Positions 11,622 to 22,917 of a DNA stretch of 64,000 nt are shown piece by piece. The notes under the pieces are model-generated. The model was not told the origin of the DNA. It made no database searches and worked only from the letters and a program-made list of their open reading frames with translations. Source of the stretch: Stomoxys calcitrans (taxonomy: Eukaryota; Arthropoda; Insecta; Diptera; Muscidae); assembly GCF_963082655.1 (NCBI RefSeq), contig NC_081553.1, positions 68,476,416-68,540,415 of the forward strand, read 5' to 3'. A program made the translations under genes and the position numbers. Positions within the stretch are counted from its first letter, which is position 1, and every line of letters starts with the position of its first letter.

Positions 11622-12040
11622 TTTTTATACCCTCCACCATAGGATGGGGGGTATACTAATTTCTTCATTCCATTTGTAATACCTCGAAATATGCGTCAAA
11701 GACCTCATAAAGCTTATATATTCTTGATCGTCGGGACATTTTAAGTCGATCTAGCCATGTCCATCTGTCCACCCGTCTGTCCGTCCGCCCGTCCATCCGT
11801 CTGTCGAAAGCACGCTATCTTTCGAAGGAGTAAAGCTAGGCGCTTGAAATTTTGCACAAATACCTCTTATTAGTGTAGGTCGGTTGGGATTGTAAATGGG
11901 TCAAATCGGTCCATGTTTTTATCTAGCTGTCATATAAACCGATCTTGGGTAGTGACTTCTTGAGCTTCTTGGGGGCGCAATTTTTACCAGATTTGGCTGA
12001 AATTTTGCACGTAATGTTTTGGTATCACTTCCAACAACTA
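11622..12040 (+). repeat. 5' portion of DINE-like element M4
   Basis: It starts 'tttttataccctccaccat', 'aggatggggggtatac', followed by a GTCC/GTCTG-type tract at 11759-11803 and the 'cttgacttcttgagc' type of body. It breaks off near 12040 in unrelated sequence. Confidence 0.6.
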
Positions 12041-12629
12041 GGATTCGAACCTGAGCACACGGAGCAACCGCGAAAGCCGTTGCCGTTGTCTAGCGTTCGA
12101 AGCCATCCATACAACTTCCAACAGATGCACAAAAGCATGTGTATTACGGAAGAAGTGTAATAGCCACAGAAAAAAGTCTATCATTACACAAAAACACATG
12201 CATTGGGAAAAAGTACAGCTAATAGACAGGGTTGTCGAGCGTGCTTAATGTGGTAATTGTAACGATTCAAATACAACATAACAACGAAGACGAAACGCGT
12301 CCCATAGTGGTTGGTATGTGTTGCTATGTTTGGCTTTCCTTTTCCATTTGCAATCTCCGATCATTGAGCTCATGTCGAAAGAAAAACTAACAAAATTTGA
12401 AAAATTTAATAATCTTCGCCTAACAGGCAAAAAACTTTAAAACTGATTTCATAAAATAAAAATTAAAAGTCGAATATCCCCGAAACCAGTGAAAATATTT
12501 TGGTGTGGATTTTTAAGCACTCTCTAGCAAAAAATTTTCTTGGACACTTTAACAGCACTTTCCTCCAGAAATGTCTATAACATTTTGTACCGCTAATATC
12601 AACAGACAAAAAAAAGGAGACTTATTTCC
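12041..12629. other. Low-repeat spacer
   Basis: No gene is supported. An isolated reverse B-box-like 'ggattcgaacctgagc' at 12051 has no matching A-box, so no tRNA is called. Confidence 0.4.
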
Positions 12630-12880
12630 AATATGGCTTTGGCTTGTTCATGTTCTCAGAATGAATAAAGAAACTCCAGTGACTAAGTCTTTTGAAGGCG
12701 ATGACGGTGGTACTCGCAAACCAGGACAACCAAAAGCCCGATGGAAACATCACGTAGTGAAAGAAATCTGAAAACTTGGTGACAGAGATTGAAGAAGGCA
12801 CGCAAAAGATCGAGGCGCGTGGAAGGCAATTCAAAGTTCAACTAAGGGACTATTGTACTGTATAGCCATTTTAAATAAAG
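12630..12880 (+). pseudogene. 3' fragment of an RTE-like non-LTR retrotransposon
   Basis: The reading frame from about 12630 encodes 'KSFEGDDGGTRKPGQPKARW' and then hits a stop. It matches, by eye, 'KSFEGKPVGTRKPGSPKARW' in the larger relic at 41795-42400. Sequence after the stop still resembles the 'DRGAW' C-terminal segment in another frame. It is a short, frameshifted relic of the C-terminal part of the polyprotein. Confidence 0.65.
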
Positions 12881-14090
12881 AAAGATATTCATAACGGTCG
12901 GTGATGATGAACAAAAAAAACATATTGGAAATATTTTCAACAACGCCTGTTCCTCATAATGACACCGTTGGAGCAGACTTATGCAACTTTATTTCTATCA
13001 GTGTAGGATCACAATGGGCCAATACTGGCCTGAACCTAAACCTCACATATGCCATTATAACTCTGTTGTGGCATTGCTCCCATTTATTTTTTTTTTTTTT
13101 CAACACTGATCATACCAACCTCATCACACTGCACTTTGGCAGCGAACGACTTCAGTCTGTTTAGTGTCTTTCTTAGCTATTGTCAATTGTAATTTAACGT
13201 CGTAAGACATATAAGTCTCGCATACTAATTACCCCCCCGATAATGTTCAAAGTCCTAACAATTCAATATTTGTGTAGCAGAAGACATTGTAAGAAAGGGA
13301 AAAAATAACACCATCTACACATTAAAGGTAAAAAGAAGGAGCATACACTGAATCGTCACCCACAATCATAGCAGTGGGCTGGCTGACAGGTGTCGAGGTC
13401 GGGGTGGGATGGGATGGGAGAGAAAAGGAAAAAATTCAATTAATGTGTACAAGAGCAGGTAAAACTAAGTAAGTATGGCCAAAATGCACTTTCTGGTGGG
13501 GGAAGGCTTCAATTTGGACATAACCATGGTAGTGAAGACGACGTAACTCGCTATGTGTTGAAATCGCATACGAAAAATCTGATGACAAAAATTTGAATTT
13601 ATTGGCATTGGTTACAAATATTCACCAAAATGGTCAGTGGATAGATGGGATGGCTGGTGGTGTGGCGTGGTGTGGTTGGTGGGTAGTGGGTTGCTTGGAT
13701 AGAAAGTGCTGTAGGTAGTGGCGGTGTTTTGACCAATTACCAAAAACAAAAATCAATCAAAAAAATCTAAAAAAGACATTTTTAATATTTGTTTGAAGAA
13801 AAAAAAAATTCAACTACAAAACTGTGCCGTTCAACTAAAAGGGGCTTCGGACAAAATCGAACCCATGTTTCGCCATAGCCCCAAAAATAGTTTAATTCAG
13901 TATTACTGTGTTTTTATTTTTTGGGGACAAACGCCAGAGGTGGCGTCTGTTGTTGAAGCACAACAGCGTGCGGACTCTCTTCTGCCGGTCGGCCGGTCGT
14001 TGGGTGACTTTGACTTTGGCTCTTGAGCACAGTGTGTGTTGTAGACCAACTTTAGCCATTGGCTGTTTCTTATGTATGGGGGAGCGGCAG
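12881..14090. other. Low-repeat upstream region of Osiris paralog A
   Basis: No coding region is supported. The stretch includes a GT-rich, TGG-repeating tract (13620-13730), an A/T-rich segment (13735-13810) and the immediate promoter-proximal region. Cis-regulatory elements are plausible but not identifiable by eye. Confidence 0.4.
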
Positions 14091-14128
14091 TATAAAATCT
14101 TGAGTACTGTTTGAAATTTAAATCATTG
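14091..14128 (+). promoter_or_regulatory. Core promoter of Osiris A (TATA + initiator)
   Basis: TATAAAA lies at 14091-14097 and an initiator-like TCATTG at 14123-14128, with its A at 14125, 34 bp from the first T of the TATA box. The predicted 5' UTR is about 96 nt. The same two motifs, with the same 34-bp spacing and related flanks, precede Osiris B. Confidence 0.7.
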
Positions 14129-14220
14129 TTTTCCTACCGATTCCATTGTAAAGACTAGCACAACACGGCACCAGCACTAGAATAGTTAAAAAGATAGTTA
14201 ATTGCAAAAGTAGCTTAACC

Positions 14221-15126
14221 ATGGCTTATCGTTACACATCCTTTTTGGCCATTGGCTGTATGCTGGTCACCATTGGCTGTAATGCTGCAGCCATTCAAGA
14301 CAATGGGGTGGCCGAGCCACGCATTCACTCATCGGAGGAACTGATTTCGACCATTGTGGAAGATTGTTTCCATGCAAATGCCATGCATTGCTTGCAAGAG
14401 AAAGTTTTGACCTATTTGGATACGGTGGCTGGTGTAGATGAGGATGTAAGTGGTCGCGCTCTCAGTGATGATGTTGTGGATAAGGTTATTGTAGATCGTG
14501 TGGCCCGCATCTTGAATGCCAACGAAATTCGTGTTCAATTGCCTCAGACTTTCTTTGCCAATTCTGTAATCTCTTATCGTGCTGATCGTGGTTTCGATTT
14601 GGAACTTCCTCAAAATGAAGGTAAGGTTGAGTCAGAGAGTTTCTATGAACTTGCGATTACATTGTCTTCTTTTCCAGCTCGTGACCGCAAGAAGGATGAC
14701 AACAACAAAGCTTTCTTGCCCTTGTTGTTATTGATGAAATTGAAAATGAAGGTGGTCATGCCCATCTTGATGGGTTTGATTGGACTTAAAGCTACCAAGG
14801 CTTTGATTTTGTCTAAAATCGCCATCAAGTTGGTCTTGGGCTTCCTCATCTATAACATTATTCAAAAATTGGGTGGCATGAAAATGACCATGCAACCCAT
14901 GATGCCTCCTATGCCCGCTGCCGAATATGGTGTACCCACCACCACAGCCTCCTCTTATGATCCCAGCAGTTGGGAACCCTCCAACGGTGGTCCCTATGCT
15001 CGTGCTGATGCCCAATATATGGCCTACAACAACTATCATCCCAGCAGCAGCAGCAGCACTGGTAGCAGTTCGCACTCGAGCACCGGCTCCTCAGCGTCTT
15101 CCAGCAGCTACAGCAGTTCTTCTTAA
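14221..15126 (+). CDS. Osiris-family secreted/membrane protein (paralog A)
   Basis: Two exons: 14221-14620 and 14678-15126, with a 57-bp GT-AG intron in phase 1, giving 282 aa. The splice is supported because the joined frame reads PQNE-ARDRKK, like PQNE-AREKKK in paralog B. Visible parts: signal peptide (about 1-23), paired Cys (49 and 57) before [11 protein letters not shown], a DUF1676-type region (about 60-200) with [18 protein letters not shown], a basic patch (134-143), a long hydrophobic stretch (about 146-195), the Osiris-type AQYMAY motif (245-250), and a Ser-rich tail. Osiris proteins are insect-specific, enter the secretory/endosomal system and are linked to cuticle formation. The fly Osiris cluster lies at the dosage-sensitive Triplo-lethal locus. 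The exact Osi number is not assigned. The intron keeps the frame open, so retention would add 19 residues. Confidence 0.93.
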   Translation: MAYRYTSFLAIGCMLVTIGCNAAAIQDNGVAEPRIHSSEELISTIVEDCFHANAMHCLQEKVLTYLDTVAGVDEDVSGRALSDDVVDKVIVDRVARILNANEIRVQLPQTFFANSVISYRADRGFDLELPQNEGKVESESFYELAITLSSFPARDRKKDDNNKAFLPLLLLMKLKMKVVMPILMGLIGLKATKALILSKIAIKLVLGFLIYNIIQKLGGMKMTMQPMMPPMPAAEYGVPTTTASSYDPSSWEPSNGGPYARADAQYMAYNNYHPSSSSSTGSSSHSSTGSSASSSSYSSSS

Positions 15127-15657
15127 AAATCTGAAAATCTAAGCGGCAAACAGGAGAACCAAACGAAATTCTCCTTTGTCCCTTGGTTAAAACAAACTCA
15201 TGTTAGATGATTGAGTCATCCTTGTCCTCTGAAGAACAAAAACCCTTAGGTACAATGCGTGAAAAGGATATTGGTAACCCTGCCATACAAAATAATATTC
15301 TTTTATTTTTATGGTAATTGTAAATTATTGTATTTATTTATGAAATTTTCTATTCATTTTCACACCAAAACTCTTTGATAAGAGCCCATGTAAGCCATAA
15401 ACTTTCGAACTTTTCTAGTCTATTCACTTAGGTATTCTTCAACTTTATTTCGGTTTCTACAACAAATCTTTCCCTTTTCTCTGTTAAAACATTCCAAGAA
15501 TGTTTTTCAGTTTCCATTCCCTCTCTCTGTATCGATTTTTTTCATTTTCACTCTCAACGACCAAATAACTTTTACAAAACCAAACCAAGTTTAAGTTAAT
15601 ATTTATTTAATTTATTTACAAAAATGCAAACTAAAAAATCCGCAAAAAAAAAATAAA
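15127..15657 (+). promoter_or_regulatory. 3' UTR of Osiris A with AATAAA
   Basis: The likely polyadenylation signal AATAAA is at 15652-15657. Segments such as 'taatatttatttaatttatt' just upstream recur in the Osiris B 3' UTR, which supports a transcribed UTR of roughly 550 nt. Confidence 0.6.
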
Positions 15658-15660
15658 TTT

Positions 15661-16130
15661 GAAAAATATTTTTCTAATTATTGTTTATGTTTTTATGAAA
15701 CAGGTGGGTAACAATCAAATCAAAAATCGCTTTGAACTCAGTGCCTTAGTGGAATGCAAAATTTGCATTTACAAGAAATTTGTAGCCAAAAGCCAATCTT
15801 GACTTCCCCTAACTATTGTTTTTAATTTTTCTCGATTTTTATACATGGCTCAGTGGGATACAACTGAAAAAAACTATTAAAAAAATATGCAGTGTGAAAA
15901 CGAGTAGAGATATCTCTTTGGAAATTGGAATGTCTTGAGCTAAGGTGTTAGCGAGAGATGTGAGAAATTTCAAGGCCTTAGGTTGCCCGAGCGCCTTTTG
16001 GCAGTCCCCTAACTTGGGTCACGTCGGTACTTCGACACCAAACCATCGTTTGTGGTCCGATACCCAATACAAAAAAGTCTGCTGAGGTCTACAATATCTC
16101 GTCTTGTTTGGAGGATATTCAACTTTTCAT
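15661..16130. repeat. Repeat family M5 fragment
   Basis: From about 15850 the sequence ('ggctcagtgggatacaactg', 'aatttcaaggccttaggttg', 'ttttggcagtcccctaa') resembles 28865-29100 and, in reverse, 18820-18990. It abuts an M1 element. No gene is seen. Confidence 0.45.
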
Positions 16131-17755
16131 TTTTTATACCCACCACTGAAGGATGGGGGCATATTCAATTTGTCATTCCGTTTGCAACACATCGAAATAT
16201 CCATTTCCGACCCTATAAAGTATATATATTCTTGATCAGCGTAAAAATCTAAGACGATCTAGACATGTCCGTCCGTCTGTCTGTTGAAATCACGCTACAG
16301 TCTTCAAAAATAGAGATATTGAGCTGAAACTTCGCACAGATTCTTATTTTTTGTCCATAAGCAGGTTAATTTCGAAGATGGGCTATATCGGACTATATCT
16401 TGATTTAGCCCCCATATAGACCGATCCGCCGATTTAGGGTCTTTGGCCGATAAAAGCCACATTTATTATCCGATTTTGCTGAAATTTGGTACAGTGAGTT
16501 GTGCTAGGCCCTTCGACATCCTTAGTCAATTTGGCTCAGATCGGTTCAGATTTGGATATAGCTGCCATATAGACCGATCCTCCGATTTAGGGTCTTAGGC
16601 CCATAAAAGCCACATTTATTATCCGATTGTGCTGAAATTGGGGACAACGAGTTGTGTTAGGCCCTATGACATCCTTCGTCAATTTGGCCCGGATCGGTCC
16701 AGATTTGGATATAGCTGCCATGTAGACCGATCCTCCGATTTAGGGTCTTAGGCCCATAAAAGCCACATTTATTATCCGATTTTGCTGAAATTTGGGACAG
16801 TGAGTTGTGACATCCTTCGTCAATTTGGCTCAGATCGGTCCAGATTTGGATATAGCTGCCATACAGACCGATCTCTCGGCTTTAGGTTTTGGGGCCATAA
16901 AAGGCGCATTTATTATCCGATTTTGCTGAAATTTGGGGCAATGAGTTATGTTAGGCCCTTCAACATCCTTCGTCAATTTGGATCAAATCGGTACAGATTT
17001 TGATATAGCTGCCATATAGACCGATCCTCCGATTTAGGGTTTTAGGCCCATAAAAGACGCATTTATTGTCCGATGTTGCCGAAATTTGTGACAGTGAGTT
17101 AAGTTAAGCCCCTTGACATACTTCTGATTTATGGCACAGATCGGTTCAGATTCGGATATAGCTGCCATATAAACCGATCTCTCGGCTTTAGGTTTTGGGG
17201 CCATAAAATGCGCATTTATTGTCCGATTTCGCCGCAATTTGGGACAGTGAGTTGTGTTAGGTCCTTCGACATTCTTCTTCAATTTCACTCAGATCGGTCC
17301 AAATTTGGATATAGCTGCCATATAGCCCGATCTCTCGATTTAATGTTTTGGACCCATAAAAGGCGCATTTATTGTCCAATGTTGAAGAAATTTGGGACAG
17401 AGAGTTAAGTTAAGCCCCTTGATATATATCTGCAATTTGGTCTAGATCGATCAAAATTGGCATATAGCTGCCATATAGACCGATAACTCGATTTAAGGTC
17501 TTGGCCCCAAAAAAGGCGCATTTAAATCCGATTTAACTGAAGTTTGATCCATTGACTTATGTTAGGCTTTTCGACAATGACTTGTACCTATTAGTATTTG
17601 ATCCAAATCGGATTATATTTCGATATAACTGCTTTGGGACGTAAGGTATGCAATTTTCAGCGGATTTTGATGAAAGTGGTTTACATATATACCCGAGGTG
17701 GTGGGTATCCAAAATTCGGCCCGGCCGAACTTAACGTCTTTTTATTTGTTTTGCA
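16131..17755 (+). repeat. Complete DINE-like element M1 with internal tandem units
   Basis: It starts 'tttttatacccaccactg' and 'gatgggggcatattc', has GTCCGTCCGTCTGTCTGT at 16267-16284, then units with the phrase 'gatttagggtctt(a/t)ggc' near 16431, 16582 and 16739 (spacing about 151-157 bp). It ends with the stem AATTCGGCCCGGCCGAACTT (17713-17732) and 'tttttatttgtttt'. The structure parallels the element at 4915-6785. Confidence 0.7.
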
Positions 17756-17832
17756 ATTTTGACCTAGACCTGCTTTTTCATGCAAATTTTCAGACAAAGT
17801 AGATAATAGTTGGGCTTCAAGAGGCTCAAGTA

Positions 17833-18612
17833 GTAAAGAGTGATTTTTTAGCTATTACTTTTTTGGCAACACTGCTATAAACAGCTCACGTACGTTACGA
17901 TTTTTTTTCACTGTCAAACATCTTCAGATTGGTCTATAATTAACCATGAATCGTCTTACAAACAAACAAATCTTGAAAATGATTGAATTTTATTATCAAA
18001 CTGCGTGCTCTGCTAAGAAAGATTATCGCGCGCTTCTTCCATTTTACGACGAAGCTCATTTTTGTCTCAATGGATACGTAAATAAGCAGAATTGTAAATT
18101 TTGGAGTGTAGATCAGCCAGAAGCATTGCAAGAGCCACCAATGCATCCACAAAAAGTCAGAGTTTGCTTTGGTTTATGGGCTGGTGGCATCATTGGACCG
18201 TACTTCTTCAAAGATGATGCGAACCGTAACGTAACTGGGAATGGTGAGCGCTATCCCGAGATGATATCCAACTTTTTTTTTTGCCCAAATTGCTAGAGCT
18301 TGATTTTCATGACATGTGGTTTCAACGAGACGGTGCCATATGCCACACAGCACGGGTAACAATGGACTTGGACAATGGCCGCCTAGATCGTGCGATTTAA
18401 CGCCTTAAGACTATTTTTTGTGGGGCTATGTTAAAGCTCATATACAAAATTGAACCATGCGGATGGACCATTTGAGGCGCAGCCATTATTGCATGAAATA
18501 ATCTTCAAACATTAAATTACTATCGATTCAAAAAAAGATTTTATGCCTTTTTCAGAATTTAATGTGTTTTTTTTTAATATCTTTCCTATAGCTCTTAAAA
18601 AATCACCCTTTA
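17833..18612 (+). pseudogene. DD41D (rosa-like) mariner relic with both ends, copy B
   Basis: Terminal repeats are visible: 'taaagagtgattttttagc' on the left and 'aaaaaatcaccctttac' on the right. An ATG at 17946 begins 'MNRLTNKQIL', followed by sequence with DEAHF (first catalytic Asp) and 'WAGGIIGPYFF'. The frame breaks at a T-run near 18272-18283. Downstream, 'RDGAICHTA' retains the second Asp. A deletion then shortens the DD41D interval, and a stop precedes the third Asp (CDLTP-stop-DYFLWG). It is internally deleted and frameshifted. Confidence 0.8.
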
Positions 18613-20200
18613 CAATCAGAAGATCGGTTTATACATGAGCTATTTCAGGTTATGAACCGATTTTGACCACTGTTGTTGGAAGTCATGACAAACCACCTCA
18701 TGCAAAATTTCAGACCAAATCGGGTAAGAATTGCGCTCTCTCGAGGCTTGGGAAATCAAGATCCCAGATGGATTTTTATGGCAGCTATATCAGGTTCGAA
18801 TTTCACAGGAAACCAGTGGAGTTATTGTAGACCATTTTTCTGAAAGGATTTTTGAGCACTATCAAGAAAAGAATTTTGGAAATCGGGCTACTAAAGCAGC
18901 CTTAGAGGCCTGCCAAAAGGCACCCGGACAACCCAGGTACTTGAAAATTTGCAAACGATTTTGCTTAGGTCTCAGCTCTAACCTTTTTAAATTTCCAAGA
19001 AATATCACTATCCGTAGCGTAGAGGCTAGCATGTCCGCCTATGACGCTGAACGCCTGGGTTCGAATCCTGGCGAGACCATCAGAAAAATTTTTCAGCGGT
19101 GGTTTTCCCCTCCTAATGCTGGCAACATTTGTGAGGAACTATGCCATGTAAAACTTCTCTCCAAAGAGTTGTCGCACTGCGGCACGCCGTCCGGATTCGT
19201 CTATAAAAAGGAGGCCCCTTATCATTGAACTTAAACTAGAATCGGACTGCTCTGATTGATATGTGAGAAGTTTGCCCCTGTTTCTTAGTGGAATATTCAT
19301 GGGCAAAATTTGCATTTGCAGGAACCGAACAATGATGATCGACCGACCGGTTTACATTGGACCTATATCAGGTTATAGACTGGTTCGGACCGCACTTGGC
19401 AAAGTTGTTGGAAGTCATAACAGAACACTACAAGCTCAATTTCAGCCAAATCGGACAAAAATTGCGGAGTGTAAAGTCTCAAGAAGTCAAATCGGGTGAT
19501 AGATTTATATGAGAGCTATATCAGGTTATAAACCGATTTGAACCGTAATGGGCACAGTTATTGGAAGTCATGGTGGAACACCACATGCAAAATTTCAGCC
19601 AAATCGGATAAAATTGCGGCTTGTAAGGGCCCATGAAGTCAAATCGGGAGATCAGTTTATATGGGAGCTATATCAGGTTATAGACCGATTTGGACCGTAC
19701 TTGGCACAGTTATTAGAAGTCGTGGTGGAACACCACATGCAAAATTTCAGCCAAATCGGATAAAAATTGCGGCTTGTAAGGGTTCAAGAAATAAAATCGG
19801 GAGATCGGTTTATATGGGAGCTATATCAGGTTATGGACTGATACCGTACATGGCACAGTTGTTTCTATGACAGAACATTACATACAAAATTTCAGCAAAT
19901 TCGGACAAAAATTTTGGCTTCCAGGGACTAAAGAAGTCAAATCGGGACATCGGTTTATATGGCAGCTATATCTTAATCTGAACCGATATGGCCCATTTGC
20001 AATGCCCAATAACCTACATTAATATTAAGTATCTGTGCAAAATTTCGTGATTTCGACGGTCGGACGAACATGGCCAGATCGACTCAGAACGTCGAGACGA
20101 TCAAGAATATGGGATCTTAGACGAATATTTCGAGGTGTTATAATCACCCATCCTGTGTATACAAAGCACCCATCCTATGGTGGTGGGTCTAAAAATAAAT
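18613..20200 (-). repeat. DINE-like element M4 (reverse), interrupted by a SINE
   Basis: Reverse M4 blocks repeat ('gatcggtttatatgggagc', 'tatatcaggttatagaccg', 'catgcaaaatttcagccaaa'). The 5' M4 structure is at the right end in reverse: 'cggacgaacatggccagatc' and 'cccatcctatggtggtgggt' (20068-20187). The segment 18820-18990 is M5-like, and 19006-19320 is a SINE. ORFs across this interval are repeat translations. Confidence 0.6.
19006..19320 (+). mobile_element. tRNA-derived SINE, copy B
   Basis: The head 'ccgtagcgtagaggctagc' is followed by 'atgtccgcctatgacgctg', the B-box GGTTCGAATCC (about 19059-19069), and a body ending 'gggcaaaatttgcatttgca'. It shares the full body with copies A and C, including the 65-codon frame (19031-19228). 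Its differences from copy A are mostly amino-acid-changing. Confidence 0.75.
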
Positions 20201-21145
20201 AGTAAATTTTAAAGGATAGGAGAGTGTAGCGGAGCGAAGGATAATTTGCCGGAGCGGAACGGAAAAATGTTTGCCGGAGCGAAAGGGGGAAAAAAACTAC
20301 CCGTTTAAAACACACAGGACTCTTTCTATACAAGATCCCCTCGATCGACATTTCAACTTTCATCGCCTTGCATGGAGTTTCAAGTGAAAATTTCCTAGCG
20401 ATCATTTTATTTCAAATTCAATGTCAACTTGGACATGTAATCCAAGGGAATTACCAAGATTATGTCATGATGTTAAAAAAAAAACTTCCAGTAGGATGTA
20501 AATTACAATTCCGGCAAGCAAACAAGTGAAACAAACAGTGAAGAAATTATCACCATGCACTCTCTGAGTGGGAATTAATTAAATCGAAATTGCCATCCAT
20601 TTTTTTATTTAGTTCAAAGCAATTACGCGCAGCACTTGGTTTAGTGTCATCGCTTGTTTTGACAAATTATTCGAAAATTTGTTATCGTATTGGTCGGTGT
20701 GAAAAATTATGTGCGCCATTGAAGACGGTGTCGACAGCGACGACAATAGCGGTGGCGGCAATTGGCGGACAGAGCATAACGCATAGCGCATAGCAGCATA
20801 GCAATTGGACTTGTTACTCCATAAACTAAAATAAGTGCGTACATATTAAAAAGCCAAAAAAAAACCATGGTGGTTTTAGAGGTGGAGGTGTTGGGATGGA
20901 TGGCCAATACCGCTGCCGCCTTACCAATATTATTGCTGCCGCTGTTGCATGTAGTTGTTGCTGTGGTGGTGGGTTAATTGTTTGTTGATGGCGGTGGTGT
21001 TGGTAGTACCTTTGCAAAGCGCAGCGATTTCCCATGCGCCATGGACACTTTTGGACTCTCTGCTCTAGGCATTGACGTTTTCATTTCGCCGTACCTTACC
21101 CTAATGGGGGTGGCCTTCGATTTCTTTGGCTTGGCTTGGCGGTAG
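20201..21145. other. Low-repeat upstream region of Osiris B
   Basis: No gene is seen. The region contains purine-rich 'gccggagcg' repeats (20225-20290) and a triplet-rich tract (20740-21010; GGTGGT, GCCGCT, TGTTGT patterns). ORFs here reflect triplet composition. Confidence 0.4.
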
Positions 21146-21183
21146 TATAAAATCATGAGTATTTGGTGAAATTTGTATCATTG
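21146..21183 (+). promoter_or_regulatory. Core promoter of Osiris B (TATA + initiator)
   Basis: TATAAAA is at 21146-21152 and TCATTG at 21178-21183, with its A at 21180, again 34 bp from the TATA start. Flanking 'tgagta' and 'ttgttttc...attccattgt' match the Osiris A promoter. The predicted 5' UTR is about 103 nt and contains no upstream ATG. Confidence 0.7.
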
Positions 21184-21282
21184 TTTTCGTATCAATTCCA
21201 TTGTCAACATCGGTGTTGGAGAGGCCGGATTTTTTCAGTTACAAATTTTTTTTTTGGGAAAAATAAAACAACTTTGGTAAAA

Positions 21283-22092
21283 ATGATCCCCCATCGTAGT
21301 GTTCAAATTTTCACAGTGCTTCTGGCCATTTCCGCTGTCTGGGCTGAAAATTCGGTGGGTGAGCCCCGCATACACTCCTCGGAGGAATTAATTTCGACCA
21401 TTGTGGATAATTGCTTTACGGTCAATGGCATGTATTGTCTGAAAGAGAAAGTTCTGACTTATTTGGATACCGTGGCTGGCATTGAGGAGGATGTAAGTGG
21501 ACGTGCCTTCAACGATGATGTCATCGACACTGTGATTGTGGATCGTGTGGCCCGCATCTTGAATAGCAATGAGATTCGTGTGCAATTGCCCGAAACCGTT
21601 TTCGCCAGTTCCGTTTTGTCTTACCGTGCTGATCGTGGTTTCGATTTGGAAATTCCCCAAAATGAAGGTAAGTGAAAAGCTTCACAGCCTGGCCCAATAT
21701 TTTATGAAATGTTTCTTTTTTTTTTGTTTGGAAAAAAAATTTCAGCCCGCGAAAAGAAGAAGAACAACAATAAACTGATGTTGCCTTTGTTGTTGCTGTT
21801 GAAATTGAAAATGGGTGTCATCATGCCCATCTTTATGGCTTTGCTGAAATTGAAGGTCATCAAGGCTTTGATTTTGTCCAAGATTGCCATCAAATTGGTT
21901 TTGGCTTTCCTTTTCTATAACTTGATTCAGAAATTGGGAGGAGCCAAAATGAGCATGACTCCCATGCCAGCACCGTCTTCGTATGAGCCCAGCAGTTGGG
22001 AAGCCCCCAATGGAGGTCCCTATGCCCGTTCAGATGCCCATTACATGGCCTATAACAATTATCATCCCAGCAGTTATAGCAGTTCATCTTAA
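21283..22092 (+). CDS. Osiris-family secreted/membrane protein (paralog B)
   Basis: Exons 21283-21667 and 21746-22092 flank a 78-bp phase-1 GT-AG intron, giving 243 aa. The start at 21283 is chosen because it is followed directly by a signal peptide (about 1-21). The in-frame ATG at 21163 lies upstream of the predicted transcription start. Features match paralog A: Cys 44 and 52, [29 protein letters not shown], a basic patch (129-138), a hydrophobic stretch (about 140-190), and AHYMAY (226-231). The C-terminal Ser tail is shorter. The order, exon structure and promoter indicate tandem duplication with A. Unlike A, the intron carries an in-frame stop. Likely role as for other Osiris proteins (cuticle and secretory pathway); ortholog number unassigned. 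Confidence 0.93.
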
Positions 22093-22736
22093 ACAACGAC
22101 TTCTATTAGTAAAACAGAGAGAGAGAGAGAGAGAGTAAGAAAGAGAGCCTACTTTCTCTCTCTCTCTCCCATTTAACCCCTAATCTCTAAGAGGTTGATA
22201 GAAGAAAGACACACCAAACATTTGAACTGATTACTCCCTTCCATTACCCCCCAAAAAAAAACCTCGAACCCCTTTCCCCAGGAAACAAAACATAGGTAAA
22301 ATTTGAAAAAAATAGGGAACCCCTCCCTTCCCCCGACACTTAAGTTGTTATTTATTTTTGTAGTATTTGTAAATTAATTTAATTATTTTTTTTTTTAGTT
22401 TTTTTTTCTTTTAATTTATTTATCAAAGCTCTTTACGAAGAGGCCATAAAGTCATTTTCCTAACAGGTCTGAATTTTTCCCCAACCTATCTCTTACTACT
22501 CTCCTATGCTAACTGCACTTTCAACATGTTCCTCCGTCCCTTTCTGCTATCTTCTCTTATTCTCCTTATAAGACTGTCTTTAGTTTTCAAAACTTTCTAA
22601 ACCCACTTTCCTCCTAAACGACCAAATGACATCCCAAAAAAAAAAACAAGAACCAACAAAGATTAAGCTAATATTTATTTAATTTATTAAAGAAAAAAGT
22701 TGAAAAATATGAAAAGAGAAGAAACACAAAAATAAA
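22093..22736 (+). promoter_or_regulatory. 3' UTR of Osiris B with (GA)n/(TC)n hairpin and AATAAA
   Basis: The polyadenylation signal AATAAA is at 22731-22736. A GA run (22116-22135) and a CT run (22154-22169) sit close together and could pair in the mRNA. 'taatatttatttaatttatt' before the signal matches Osiris A; the GA/CT pair is absent from A. Confidence 0.55.
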
Positions 22737-22859
22737 TGTGAAGAAAAAATTTTATAAAGTCAAAATGTTGTGCATTATTCAAAAAAGCTTCAATAATATT
22801 TTCATCATATCTTTTGATGGGAAATATAAGAAGAAAATCGAGGCCACCTTAGAACAAAA

Positions 22860-22917
22860 TTAGCATGTCCGCCTATGACGCTGTATGCCAGGGTTCGAAT
22901 TATGGTGAAAACATCAA
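22860..22917 (+). mobile_element. SINE head fragment, copy D
   Basis: 'tagcatgtccgcctatgacg' followed by 'gggttcgaatta' is the tRNA-like head of the SINE family. It is truncated after about 58 bp where a reverse M2 fragment begins. Confidence 0.6.

Noticed and set aside
12047..12120. Reverse B-box-like 'ggattcgaacctgagc' suggesting a tRNA
   Set aside because: No A-box at the correct distance and no cloverleaf stems could be formed by eye.
14728..15075. 115-codon minus-strand ORF over Osiris A exon 2
   Set aside because: Antisense shadow of a low-complexity coding region; no independent support.
21163..21282. Upstream in-frame ATG extending Osiris B by 40 codons
   Set aside because: It lies upstream of the predicted transcription start and would bury the signal peptide.
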